DNA of 64,000 nucleotides from Ancylothrix sp036704045. GTDB lineage: Bacteria > Cyanobacteriota > Cyanobacteriia > Cyanobacteriales > Oscillatoriaceae. A program made the position numbers and the translations under genes. Where the stretch lies: contig DATNQM010000036.1 in assembly GCA_036704045.1 (NCBI GenBank), positions 1-64,000 on the forward strand. The letters run 5' to 3'. The first letter of the stretch is position 1. Each line of letters starts with the position of its first letter. Positions 34,605-43,668 of the stretch are shown in pieces. The notes under the pieces are model-generated. The model made no database searches. It was not told where the DNA came from and saw only the letters and a list, made by a program, of their open reading frames with translations.

Positions 34605-34913
34605 TCAGCTTGTTGGTTGTAGAGTTTGCTGACTAGGGACATTGCCCACCGGCTCTGGGACTACCGCCGTTTCAACCGGCTCAAATTGGATATGATTAAG
34701 CAGGGTCGTGACGAAGGCAAAAAGCAAAAAGGGCAGAGAAAGGACGAGAATAAGACCAACGGTTGCCAGGGCGTAAATTTGCCGAGTGGAGCTCCACAGG
34801 GCAAGGGCAGACGCAAGGCTGAGGAAAATGACGATTAACCAAATGATGATTTGACCGTAGATATCTCCAAAGGTGAGCGTGCAGACTAAGCGATATCCAT
34901 TCTCGTTTTTCAT
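34605..34913 (-). CDS. Small membrane protein of unknown function
   Basis: 102 residues with two strong transmembrane helices (about residues 18-40, GQIIIWLIVIFLSLASALAL, and 47-72, IYALATVGLILVLSLPFLLF). A short cytoplasm-like N-terminus and a Pro/Gln/Val-rich tail (EPVETAVVPEPVGN) flank them. The ATG at 34913 follows GAGGGAC on its strand, a good SD. I do not recognise the family. It lies upstream of sdhA in the same orientation, but a terminator intervenes, so a complex II anchor role would be speculation. Confidence 0.65.
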   Translation of the reverse strand: MKNENGYRLVCTLTFGDIYGQIIIWLIVIFLSLASALALWSSTRQIYALATVGLILVLSLPFLLFAFVTTLLNHIQFEPVETAVVPEPVGNVPSQQTLQPTS

Positions 34914-35266
34914 ATTGTCCCTCTAATCTTTGATTGTTTTAAAGTTTTAGTTTAATGGGATATTTCTTTGATGACAGGTTTATAAAGATTTTTCAACGGA
35001 TTGTAATAAGCCTTTACAATTGTTGCTGATTTTTAATCTGGCGTTTGGTCGGCTTGTTTGAGTATGCTGTTTTATGCCGGGGCCGGTGATAGGAATTAAC
35101 TGGCCGGTGGATAACTAACAAATACATTAAAATTTAAATATTGCTCAGTAAAATTGCGATCAGTTTATGTTTTCTCAACTTGAATCTCTCACAAATTCAG
35201 AAATTATTTATCCCGAAACTGACGGACAACCAAGGGGAAATAATACCAATTATTGAAAAAACCGTC
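34914..35266. other. Spacer at the left border of the signalling island
   Basis: 353 bp between a leftward small gene and the 3' end of the leftward hybrid kinase. Two GGCCGGTG copies (35081-35088 and 35102-35109, 21 bp apart) are the last RCCGGY sites before the RCCGGY-free block begins. No gene or hairpin recognised. Confidence 0.5.
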
Positions 35267-38200
35267 TCAACTTTCTGTTTGATTCCTGTTAGCAGTTCTG
35301 TAATCGTTGATAAACAACCGTAGTTGTTTTTCTTGAAACGTTCTAGCCAATTCACCTACCCGTTCTGCAAAGGGAATATATTTTGTGTCCAAAGTTTTTA
35401 ACCGTTCAACTTCTTGAGTAACTGCTTTTAAATTCCCCCTCATTACCAAATCGTATAAAATAGCAAGTTCTTCATCTGGTGGCGGCACTAAAGAAGAAGT
35501 TGGATCTGATTGCACGGCTTGATCAACATTTTTATCGAGTTGAGATAACTCTTGATATACCCAAGCTATCCCTAAGTGCTTTTGTAGCAATGTGAATAAC
35601 TCATCAGCCTGTATGGGTTTAGGTAAAAAAGCATTTGCGCCGATATCTAAACTCTTATGCTGGTCAGCTTCAAACACGCTAGATGAAGAAACTATAATTA
35701 CTAAATCTTTGAATTGAGGTTGAGAACGGAGAAGGCTGATTAAATCGAATCCGTCCATTTCTGGCATGACTAAATCAGTGATAACGGCATCAAATTTGCA
35801 AGAGTTAAGCTGTTTTAAAGCTTCTTTGGCATTATCGACTTCTACTACTTCAAATCCAATAGGTGTTAACAAATTAACCAGTACCGCTCGATTTTCCCAC
35901 TTATCATCAACTGCGAGAATTTTCAGTTTAGTTCCGTGATAGCCAGCGATCACAGCTTGTGGTTGAACTGTCGATACTTCCCAGTTACTAGCAGAAGGTA
36001 AATCTAGATCGAACCAAAAATGGCTACCAGCATTTAACTGACTGGTAGCTCGAATACTGCTACCCATCATTTCGGCAATTTTTAAGCTAATTGCCAATCC
36101 CAAACCCGTTCCTTCTGCCATCTTATCGCGATCACCTACTTGTACAAAAGGTTGAAATATTTTCTGCATTTGCTTTTCGCTGATCCCAACTCCCGTATCT
36201 TCAATTTGAAAGCGGATAGTATTGATGGCGTTTAATTGTTGAGGATTAGGTTCTAAGGTTATTGATTTTATTAGTCCTACTTTGAAAGTAACGCCGCCTC
36301 GATCAGTGAATTTTACAGCATTACCTAAGAGATTAATTAAAACCTGTCTTAAGCGTTTTTGATCTCCTTGTACGCTGGGGGGCAAAGAAGAGTCAAATTG
36401 ACAAATAAAACTGATACCTTTTTGTTCGACTTTGAGGCGAAAGATTTGGCTTATCTCCTCTAAAAATCCCCCAAAATGAAATTGTGTGGGGTAAAGCTCC
36501 ATCCTCCTAGCTTCGATTTTAGAAAAGTCGAGGATGTCGTTAATTAAGGTGAGCAAATGCGAGCCACATTGATAAATAATTTTCAGATTGCTCAAATCTG
36601 TAGAGTTGAAATTTTTTGAGTTCATCAAAATTTGAGCGTAGCCTAAAATTCCGTTGAGAGGCGTGCGAAGTTCGTGACTCATGTTTGCCAAAAATTCGCT
36701 TTTAGCTTGGTTAGCAGCGTCGGCAGCTTGCTTAGCTACTTGCAATTCTATTTCTGCTTGTTTGCGATCAGTAATATCGGTATGAGAACCGAGTAAACGT
36801 AGGGGTTGGCTTTCTGCATCCCGCTCGACAACTCGACCTCGTGATAGTATCCATCTGTAACTACCATTTTTGTGTCGCATCCGAAATTCCCAACTGTAGG
36901 ATTCGTTATTTCCACTGTTCAAATACTCTACTACGGAGTCTAATATGAGTTGCAAGTCGTCGGGGTGAACGAGTTTGTCCCAAGAAGTATCTTCGTTAAG
37001 AATTTCGCTGTCTTGATAGCCTAACATGGCTTTCCATTGAGGTGAAAAATAAAGCGCGTTTGTTTTAATTCGCCAGTCCCAAATACCTTCATTAACACTT
37101 TCTAGCGTTAAATGATACCTTTGTTCGCTTTCCCTCAGTGTTTCTTGTATCTGTTGGCGATCACATATTTCTTTCTCTAATTCTTGAGTTCTTTCTGCAA
37201 CTTTTTGTTCTAAGGAATGGGAATAATCTTCTAATTGTTCGTAAGATTGCTTGAGTTGCTGGCTCATTAAATTAAAAGAAGTAGCTAAAGCGCTGACTTC
37301 TTGAACAGATGAAGTGACTACTTTTTGCTCGAAGTTACCTTCAGCGATCACACTTGCTGCTTTGCCTAAACGCCCAATAGGCCGGGCTATCCACTGAGCA
37401 CTGACAATTCCCAAAAGAGTTGCCACAAATAACGCCAAAATACATAGTAAAATCGTTGTATGTCTACTCGCATTAATTTGTTCCATAAAATCATTTTCTG
37501 GAACTGCAATTACAATTAACCAATCAATACCTTTACCGTCTTGAAAAGGGACAACTTGTATAAATTGTTTATTACCATTTATTGAAAAATCTAATTGTTG
37601 AGAAGTTTTAATTTCATTGAGATTGTTAAATCGCTCTGTTAAATATTTAGCAGTAGCATTGGTTAAAAAATTTTGGCTGTCAGTGGCTAGAAACCTTTGT
37701 TTATTTCGATACGGTTTTTCTGATGTGGAAGTAGCCACTAGCATTCCGCTTCGCTCAATAATAAAAGTTTGTCCTGTTTTTCCAACTTTTAAAGTTTCCA
37801 AAAAATTCCCGATCAGAGATAAACGTAGAGTTGTTAATAAGGCCCCCATAGGTTGCCCATTTTTCTCAAAAACTGGTAGACCTGCTGTTATGAGAGGGGT
37901 AGTAATAACCTCCCCAAAATAAATTTGTGTCCATATAGGTTTGCCAGTTTTTATGCTTTGTTGATAAGCTTTAATTTTTCGCACATCAAAATTCTTGACC
38001 TCTTTGATTAATTTGAGCCTTTCTCCTTGACTACCAGCTAAATACACATCTACCTGATTCGGCTTTGTTACCTCTGTTACTTGAATTACTAACTTTTTTT
38101 CATCATTACTAATAACAGCTACTCCTTTTCCTTTTTCACTGATCATTACTATGCCATTTACGCTATTAAACCGATTTTTTTGTTGCCAAATATGACGTTC

Positions 38201-38482
38201 CCATACTTTGAGGTCTTCCATGCTCAATTGACCCAGACTAATGGCATCAGAATTAATTTGATTAACTAAATGAGGAGGAGCAAGATAGGTATGCAAGTTC
38301 TGCTCAATTCTCGTGGCAATTTCCTGGCGCAACTGTCTCGCTACATCATTAACTGCTTTCTGCCCGTTTTGTAAAGAAAAATACCCCGTTAATCCCACAG
38401 CTGCAAAGATTTGTAAAACAAAAGGAAGAATTAAAACACTGCGTAACGGAATTTTTCGTGAGCGAGCAACATTTGAAAACAT
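35267..38482 (-). CDS. Membrane hybrid histidine kinase (dCache-HAMP-PAS-HisKA-HATPase-REC plus C-terminal tail)
   Basis: 1071 residues. An N-terminal TM helix (~15-37) and a second one (~342-364) bracket a large periplasmic dCache-like sensor (LVNQINSDAI; TGQTFIIERSGMLVATS; WLIVIAVPENDFM). HAMP (IARPIGRLGKAASVIAEG), a coiled coil and PAS/PAC (SEQRYHLTLESVNEGIWDW; LGSHTDITDRKQ) follow. HisKA has H603 in NMSHELRTPLNG, then HATPase, then a receiver (AVDDKWENR; ITDLVMPEMDG; LPKPI). The last ~95 residues form a helical tail (LYDLVMRGNLKAVTQE; YIPFAERVGELARTFQEK) also found on the divergent kinase at 38949. It should sense an extracytoplasmic ligand. It lies in an RCCGGY-free block. Confidence 0.92.
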   Translation of the reverse strand: MFSNVARSRKIPLRSVLILPFVLQIFAAVGLTGYFSLQNGQKAVNDVARQLRQEIATRIEQNLHTYLAPPHLVNQINSDAISLGQLSMEDLKVWERHIWQQKNRFNSVNGIVMISEKGKGVAVISNDEKKLVIQVTEVTKPNQVDVYLAGSQGERLKLIKEVKNFDVRKIKAYQQSIKTGKPIWTQIYFGEVITTPLITAGLPVFEKNGQPMGALLTTLRLSLIGNFLETLKVGKTGQTFIIERSGMLVATSTSEKPYRNKQRFLATDSQNFLTNATAKYLTERFNNLNEIKTSQQLDFSINGNKQFIQVVPFQDGKGIDWLIVIAVPENDFMEQINASRHTTILLCILALFVATLLGIVSAQWIARPIGRLGKAASVIAEGNFEQKVVTSSVQEVSALATSFNLMSQQLKQSYEQLEDYSHSLEQKVAERTQELEKEICDRQQIQETLRESEQRYHLTLESVNEGIWDWRIKTNALYFSPQWKAMLGYQDSEILNEDTSWDKLVHPDDLQLILDSVVEYLNSGNNESYSWEFRMRHKNGSYRWILSRGRVVERDAESQPLRLLGSHTDITDRKQAEIELQVAKQAADAANQAKSEFLANMSHELRTPLNGILGYAQILMNSKNFNSTDLSNLKIIYQCGSHLLTLINDILDFSKIEARRMELYPTQFHFGGFLEEISQIFRLKVEQKGISFICQFDSSLPPSVQGDQKRLRQVLINLLGNAVKFTDRGGVTFKVGLIKSITLEPNPQQLNAINTIRFQIEDTGVGISEKQMQKIFQPFVQVGDRDKMAEGTGLGLAISLKIAEMMGSSIRATSQLNAGSHFWFDLDLPSASNWEVSTVQPQAVIAGYHGTKLKILAVDDKWENRAVLVNLLTPIGFEVVEVDNAKEALKQLNSCKFDAVITDLVMPEMDGFDLISLLRSQPQFKDLVIIVSSSSVFEADQHKSLDIGANAFLPKPIQADELFTLLQKHLGIAWVYQELSQLDKNVDQAVQSDPTSSLVPPPDEELAILYDLVMRGNLKAVTQEVERLKTLDTKYIPFAERVGELARTFQEKQLRLFINDYRTANRNQTES

Positions 38483-38948
38483 AAATTTACAGTAAAAACG
38501 ATAGGTTTAGACTCCAGAAAAATAGAATTTGCACCAGATTTAGGTCTCTTCTGTGGAGAAGAGAAAAATTATCTGATAACAGTTTTTAACATTAATGTTA
38601 ACTTTTATGTAGACCAGACTACTTAGATCAGTATCCTTGTTCAACTATAGTAGTTTTTTATGATAAAGACAGAGTAAAATGATTTTAACCAAGTACCAGG
38701 ACAAATTATCAAGAAGCCTCAAATGGTCACTTAATCACTGCAATTCCCGAAGTTGCTTTACGCTGACTGTTAATTAGACCTTTTATCTTAGAAATTTTTG
38801 CAGGTGTAGGAATTACAGGCTATATCTCTTTGCGTACTGAATAGATAAAGACCAACTAAAGAAATGGTTACTAAAATTCGCTATGACGCTAAAGCTTAGT
38901 TTGACAATTAATTTCCTAACTATTTATTAATTTTTTACTCATTAGATT
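38483..38948. other. Spacer between divergent hybrid kinases
   Basis: 466 bp. The right half contains a decayed fragment of a kinase N-terminus (38743-38898), annotated separately. The left half is AT-rich and must contain the promoter of the leftward kinase; I see no clear -10/-35 pair. Confidence 0.55.
38743..38898 (+). pseudogene. Relic of the N-terminus of a dCache-type hybrid kinase
   Basis: The + strand reads IPEVALR-stop-LLIRPFILEIFAGVG followed by ITGYISLRTE-stop (38743-38844). This aligns closely with residues 11-38 of the neighbouring kinase at 35267-38482 (IPLRSVLILPFVLQIFAAVG, then LTGYFSLQNG). After a frameshift the next stretch, KEMVTKIRYDAKA, resembles that kinase's LRQEIATRIEQNL. 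An internal stop, a frameshift and loss of everything downstream show it is dead. It points right, towards the kinase at 38949, whose own N-terminus is unrelated. This suggests an older gene was displaced or truncated. Confidence 0.6.
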
Positions 38949-41834
38949 ATGAATAAATCATTTTACAAACGCTTTTCAGAGACTATCAACTTAAGTACAT
39001 TACTTTTGATTTTTCTTTTTCCTTTTGCTTTAGTAGTTTATCAATTAATTGCTGAAATAGACAGTAAGATTGATTTTGCTCAAAAAGAAAAACTAGGCTT
39101 GGCTTATAACTATCCTTTGAAAAATTTGCTTGTTTATGTTATGGAGGAACGCACGCAAGTTAATCAGTATTTAAATGGGGATAAGTCTTTAGCTTCTGCG
39201 ATTGCGAATCAAGAGGACAAAATTGAAAAAGCAATCCAAACGCTCAATAAAGTAGAAAAGCAGATATCCCCCCAACTTAAAATTAGTTCACAATGGTTAT
39301 ATCTGAAGACTTCCATCAATAAAAATTGGCAGGAATTAAAAGAAAAAAAATTCAAATTATCTTCTAGTAAAAGCTGGCAATCACATACCAAAATTATTAG
39401 CGACATCCTGGCTTTAATTAACGAGATAGGAGATATTTCTAATCTAATTCTTGACCCATCTTTAGACAGTTACTATTTAATGGATACAGTTATTAATCAA
39501 CTGCCAATTGCCATAGAAAACACTGCTCAAGCTAAAGATATAGGGGCAACTATCGCGGTCAAAAACAAGATTGAAGAGAGCGAACGAGCAAAGCTTTTGA
39601 TTATTCAAAGTTTAATTGCGCCACCTTTGCAACAAGTACGCAGAGGCTTGCTAATTTCTGCAAATAATAATCCGCAAATTCAGCCCCTGCTATCAACCAG
39701 CACTCGCGACAACTTCTATAAGATACAAAAATTTACTGACTTACTCAACCAACAAATTATTAACGCTAAAAATATTAAGCTGGAACCTGAAAAATATACA
39801 TCCGTAGCACAAAACGCCCTAGAGTCGCAAATCAAACTTTACAATATAGCTTTTCCACTCTTAGATAACTTATTACAACAGCGAATTAACCAGCTAAGAA
39901 TTAGAAAATATCAAATAATTGGATTTGGATTGTTAGTATTAGCAGTAGTAACTTACGTTTCCATAGCTTTTATTACCAACCGCAAAAAAAGTCAGGAATT
40001 TCAAAAAGAATTGCTGGCTGCTGAAGAGAAATATCGTAGTATTTTTGAAAAGGCAATTAACGGAATTTTCCAAATTACTCCATCCGGTCAATATCTAAGT
40101 GCTAATCCAGCCTTGGCTGAAATTTACGGATACAATTCTGCTGCCGAATTAATGGCTAGTTTAAGCAATATCAAGCACCGACTTCATGTAGATCCTAGCC
40201 GTCGAGAAGAGTTTGTGAAAATTATTAGCGATCTCGGTAGCATTGCCGACTTTGAATCACAAGTTTATCGTCGCGACGGTAGTATTATATGGATTTCAGA
40301 AAATGCTCGTGCTATTTACAATGAAAATGGCAATATTCTCTACTACGAAGGCACAGTAGAAGATATTACTGAATACAAGCTTGCCCAACAAGAAATTTAT
40401 GCCGCCAAAGAAGCCGCTGAAAATGCCAATAAAGCAAAAAGCGAGTTTTTGGCTAATATGAGTCACGAACTGAGAACCCCTCTCAACGGTATCTTAGGCT
40501 ATGCTCAAATCCTCAAACGATCCCCAAAATTAGCAGAAAACGAACAAAATAGCATCGACATTATCTACCAGTGCGGTTCGCATCTTCTAACATTAATTAA
40601 TGATATTTTGGACATATCTAAAATAGAAGCTCAAAAAATGGAAATTTATCCCATAGATTTTCATTTTCCCGCTTTTGTACAAGCCGTTGCTGAAATTTGT
40701 CGAATTCGCGCCGAACAAAAAAGTCTCAAATTTATCTATCAACCAGATGCAGATTTACCTCTTAGCGTTCATGCTGACGAAAAACGCTTGCGCCAAGTGC
40801 TAATTAATCTTATTGGAAACGCCATTAAATTTACTAAAATAGGCGAAGTAAGTTTTAGCATTTATTTAATTGAAAAATTTGTGAATGTTTCCAAGCAAGT
40901 TATTTACAAAATTCGCTTTACTATTCAAGATACAGGAGTGGGTATTAAACCCGAAGAAATTGAAAGAATATTTTTACCTTTTGAACAGGTTGGTACTCGT
41001 AAAAATCAAGCAGAAGGAACAGGATTAGGGCTGGCTATTACTCAAAAAATTATTCAACTCATGGGCAGCACCATTCAAGTTACTAGCCAAGTAGGGATGG
41101 GCAGTGTTTTTTGGTTCGAGCTTGATTTACCCGAAGCCATTGACTGGGTGAATACAGCTTCTAATAGCGAAAAGGGGAAAATCATTGGATTTGAAGGAAG
41201 CAGCAAAAAAATTCTCGTAATAGATGATCGTTGGGAAAATCGCTCAGTAATTGCAAATTTATTGACTCCTCTAGGATTTGAAGTCATAGAAGCAATCAAC
41301 GGGAAAGCTGGATTAGAAATAGCAAAGCAAACTAAACCAGACTTAGTTATCACAGATTTAGTTATGCCAGAAGTTGATGGATTTCAATTACTACAATACT
41401 GGAAAGAAAGTCCAAGTTTAAAAAAAATTAAAGTTATTGTTTCTTCTGCTAGTGTTTTTGAAACCGATCAAAATTTAAGCTTAAAAGCTGGAGCGGTTGA
41501 CTTTTTAGCAAAACCCGTTCAAGCCGAAGAACTTTTTGAAAAATTAGCACTTCATTTACAAATAGAATGGATCTATCAAGCTGAATCATTGTCAGGTTTA
41601 GAAAATAAAGGGGATAGTTTAACTTTACTACCTCCGACACCAGAAGTTTTAGATAAACTTTTTGGCTTGGCTTTACGAGGAAATTTGAAAGAGATTATTA
41701 AACAATCAGAATTTCTGGAAAAAACCGACATAAAATATTTACCATTCACTTCTAAATTGCGGCAGTTAGCGAGGGAGTTCCAAGAGAAAAAAATCTTAGA
41801 AATGCTCACTCAATACAAAAAAGTAAATTTATGA
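38949..41834 (+). CDS. Membrane hybrid histidine kinase (TM-sensor-TM-PAS-HisKA-HATPase-REC plus C-terminal tail)
   Basis: 961 residues. TM helices at ~17-35 and ~322-342 enclose a ~285-residue helical extracytoplasmic region (VMEERTQVNQYLNGDKSLAS; LDSYYLMDTVINQLPIAIE), the layout of four-helix-bundle sensors. PAS (EEKYRSIFEKAINGIFQIT) with PAC, HisKA H506 in NMSHELRTPLNG, HATPase (N, G1 DTGVGI, G2 GTGLGLAI) and one receiver (VIDDRWENR; VITDLVMPEVDG; LAKPV) follow. It ends in the same helical tail as the divergent kinase (LFGLALRGNLKEIIKQ; YLPFTSKLRQLAREFQEK). Its last 4 bp overlap the next gene (ATGA), so translation is coupled: first gene of a three-gene operon. Confidence 0.92.
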   Translation: MNKSFYKRFSETINLSTLLLIFLFPFALVVYQLIAEIDSKIDFAQKEKLGLAYNYPLKNLLVYVMEERTQVNQYLNGDKSLASAIANQEDKIEKAIQTLNKVEKQISPQLKISSQWLYLKTSINKNWQELKEKKFKLSSSKSWQSHTKIISDILALINEIGDISNLILDPSLDSYYLMDTVINQLPIAIENTAQAKDIGATIAVKNKIEESERAKLLIIQSLIAPPLQQVRRGLLISANNNPQIQPLLSTSTRDNFYKIQKFTDLLNQQIINAKNIKLEPEKYTSVAQNALESQIKLYNIAFPLLDNLLQQRINQLRIRKYQIIGFGLLVLAVVTYVSIAFITNRKKSQEFQKELLAAEEKYRSIFEKAINGIFQITPSGQYLSANPALAEIYGYNSAAELMASLSNIKHRLHVDPSRREEFVKIISDLGSIADFESQVYRRDGSIIWISENARAIYNENGNILYYEGTVEDITEYKLAQQEIYAAKEAAENANKAKSEFLANMSHELRTPLNGILGYAQILKRSPKLAENEQNSIDIIYQCGSHLLTLINDILDISKIEAQKMEIYPIDFHFPAFVQAVAEICRIRAEQKSLKFIYQPDADLPLSVHADEKRLRQVLINLIGNAIKFTKIGEVSFSIYLIEKFVNVSKQVIYKIRFTIQDTGVGIKPEEIERIFLPFEQVGTRKNQAEGTGLGLAITQKIIQLMGSTIQVTSQVGMGSVFWFELDLPEAIDWVNTASNSEKGKIIGFEGSSKKILVIDDRWENRSVIANLLTPLGFEVIEAINGKAGLEIAKQTKPDLVITDLVMPEVDGFQLLQYWKESPSLKKIKVIVSSASVFETDQNLSLKAGAVDFLAKPVQAEELFEKLALHLQIEWIYQAESLSGLENKGDSLTLLPPTPEVLDKLFGLALRGNLKEIIKQSEFLEKTDIKYLPFTSKLRQLAREFQEKKILEMLTQYKKVNL

Positions 41835-43663
41835 TAGATTCAAAGTCTTATCCAAGTACCATTTTGATAGTAGATGATGTCCCTACCAATTTGGCAATAT
41901 TAACTGATTTTCTCAGTGAAGCTAATTTTGAGGTTTTGGTAGCTCAAGATGGAGAAAGTGCTGTCCAAAAAGTAATCTATGCAAATCCTGATTTAATTTT
42001 ATTAGATATAATGATGCCGGGAATCGACGGATTTCAGACTTGCGAACGCTTGAAAGAAAATCCCTTATATAGCCAGATTCCTATAATTTTTATTACTGCT
42101 TTATCCGAACCGGATAATATTGTAAAAGGTTTGTCTTTAGGAGCGGTGGATTATATTACAAAACCTTTTCAAAAAGAAGAAGTTTTAGCCAGAATAAATA
42201 CTCATTTAGAACGGCAACATTTAATCACAATTATTGAAAATAAAAATCAACGTTTGTTAGAAGAAATTGAGGAACACGCACAAGCCCGTGTAGCCTTGCA
42301 AAAATTAAACGAAGAATTAGAACTCCGAGTAAAAAAACGAACAGTAGAACTTTCTAAAACGTTGCAAAATTTGTGCGAAAGTCAAGATAAGTTAGAACAT
42401 AATGCCTTTCATGACTCTCTAACAGACTTGCCAAATCGAGACTGGTTGATTAAGCGATTGCAGGAGTTAATTGAAACAAATTCTAGTTATTCTGTTTTGT
42501 TTATTGATTTAGATCGCTTTAAAATCGTCAATGATAGCTTGGGGCATTTAGCAGGAGATGAGCTTTTAAAATGCGTAGCCAATCGGATAAAAGCGTGTTT
42601 AACAGGTTCGCAAACAGCAACGAGGATGGGTGGGGATGAATTTGTTATTTTAATAGAACCAGAAACAGCAATTTCCGTAGCTCAATACCTATTAGAACAG
42701 CTTAAGTTGCCCTTTAATTTTAATGACTATGAAGTTGTGATAGAAGCCAGTATTGGCATAACTTCTAGTATAATGGGTTATCGACAACCGATGGAGATCC
42801 TTAGAGATGTCGATATTGCTATGTATCGAGCAAAAAAGCAGGGAAGTGGGCATTATAAGGTTTTCGACCCACAAATGAAAGCCGATGCGATTAGGCGCCT
42901 GCAACTAGAACAAGATTTGCGAAAAGCCTTAGTTCAAAAAGAATTTTGCTTATATTATCAACCCATTGTATCTCTCATCACCGGAAAAATTAAAGGTTTT
43001 GAAGCTTTAGTACGTTGGAACCATCCCAAAGGAATGATTTACCCCGATATTTTTATCCCTGTTGCAGAAGAAACAGGATTAATCAATCCTTTAGGTTGGT
43101 GGATTTTACGCGAAGCCTGTAGCCAGTTAAAATCTTGGCAAGATCAATTTTCTGAGATCCTATTAAAAATGAATGTTAATTTTTCTCCTGTCCAATTTCA
43201 GCAAGTTAATTTATTTGAGCGAATTGCACAAATATTAGAAGAAACTGGGGTAAATAAAAATACTTTAAATATAGAAATAATTGAAACTTGCCTATTAAAA
43301 ACCGAAAATTTAAATTTTAAAGATTTAAAAGAAATCGGTGTAAAACTATGTATAGATGATTTTTGTACTGGCTATTCTTCTTTAAGAATGCTCAGAGATT
43401 TGCCTATCGACACCTTAAAAATTGACCGTTCATTTGTAAGTGACCTAACTGAAAAACACGGAGATACAACTTTAGTCAAAACAATTATACTATTAGGAGA
43501 AAGTTTAAAAATAGAAGTAGTCGCCGAAGGAATTGAAACTCAAGAACAAATAAAAATTCTTCAAAAACTGAAATGTAACTGGGGACAAGGATACTTTTTT
43601 GCTCGACCCTTAGATAGTCAGAAAGCTACGCAATTTTTAATTAATCAACAAGGAGTAAACTAA
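41831..43663 (+). CDS. REC-GGDEF-EAL response regulator (c-di-GMP synthesis/hydrolysis)
   Basis: 610 residues. The receiver has D59 in LILLDIMMPG and the lysine in DYITKPF. A coiled coil (~130-185) leads to a GGDEF domain with DSLTDLPNR, FIDLDRFK and an intact RMGGDEF signature, then an EAL domain with EALVRW, VNFSPVQF, IEIIETC, IDDFCTGYSS, LKIDRSFV and VAEGIET. Both halves retain catalytic motifs, so it may be bifunctional, the receiver deciding which activity prevails. Translation is coupled to the hybrid kinase upstream (4-bp overlap), its probable phosphodonor. A receiver-kinase follows 5 bp later. Compare the degenerate GGDEF in the 25021 paralogue. Confidence 0.93.
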   Translation: MIDSKSYPSTILIVDDVPTNLAILTDFLSEANFEVLVAQDGESAVQKVIYANPDLILLDIMMPGIDGFQTCERLKENPLYSQIPIIFITALSEPDNIVKGLSLGAVDYITKPFQKEEVLARINTHLERQHLITIIENKNQRLLEEIEEHAQARVALQKLNEELELRVKKRTVELSKTLQNLCESQDKLEHNAFHDSLTDLPNRDWLIKRLQELIETNSSYSVLFIDLDRFKIVNDSLGHLAGDELLKCVANRIKACLTGSQTATRMGGDEFVILIEPETAISVAQYLLEQLKLPFNFNDYEVVIEASIGITSSIMGYRQPMEILRDVDIAMYRAKKQGSGHYKVFDPQMKADAIRRLQLEQDLRKALVQKEFCLYYQPIVSLITGKIKGFEALVRWNHPKGMIYPDIFIPVAEETGLINPLGWWILREACSQLKSWQDQFSEILLKMNVNFSPVQFQQVNLFERIAQILEETGVNKNTLNIEIIETCLLKTENLNFKDLKEIGVKLCIDDFCTGYSSLRMLRDLPIDTLKIDRSFVSDLTEKHGDTTLVKTIILLGESLKIEVVAEGIETQEQIKILQKLKCNWGQGYFFARPLDSQKATQFLINQQGVN

Positions 43664-43668
43664 AAATT

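Noticed and set aside
34442..34642. 66-codon minus-strand frame between sdhA and the small membrane protein gene
   Set aside because: It overlaps a clear terminator and the end of the membrane protein gene; no family or SD.
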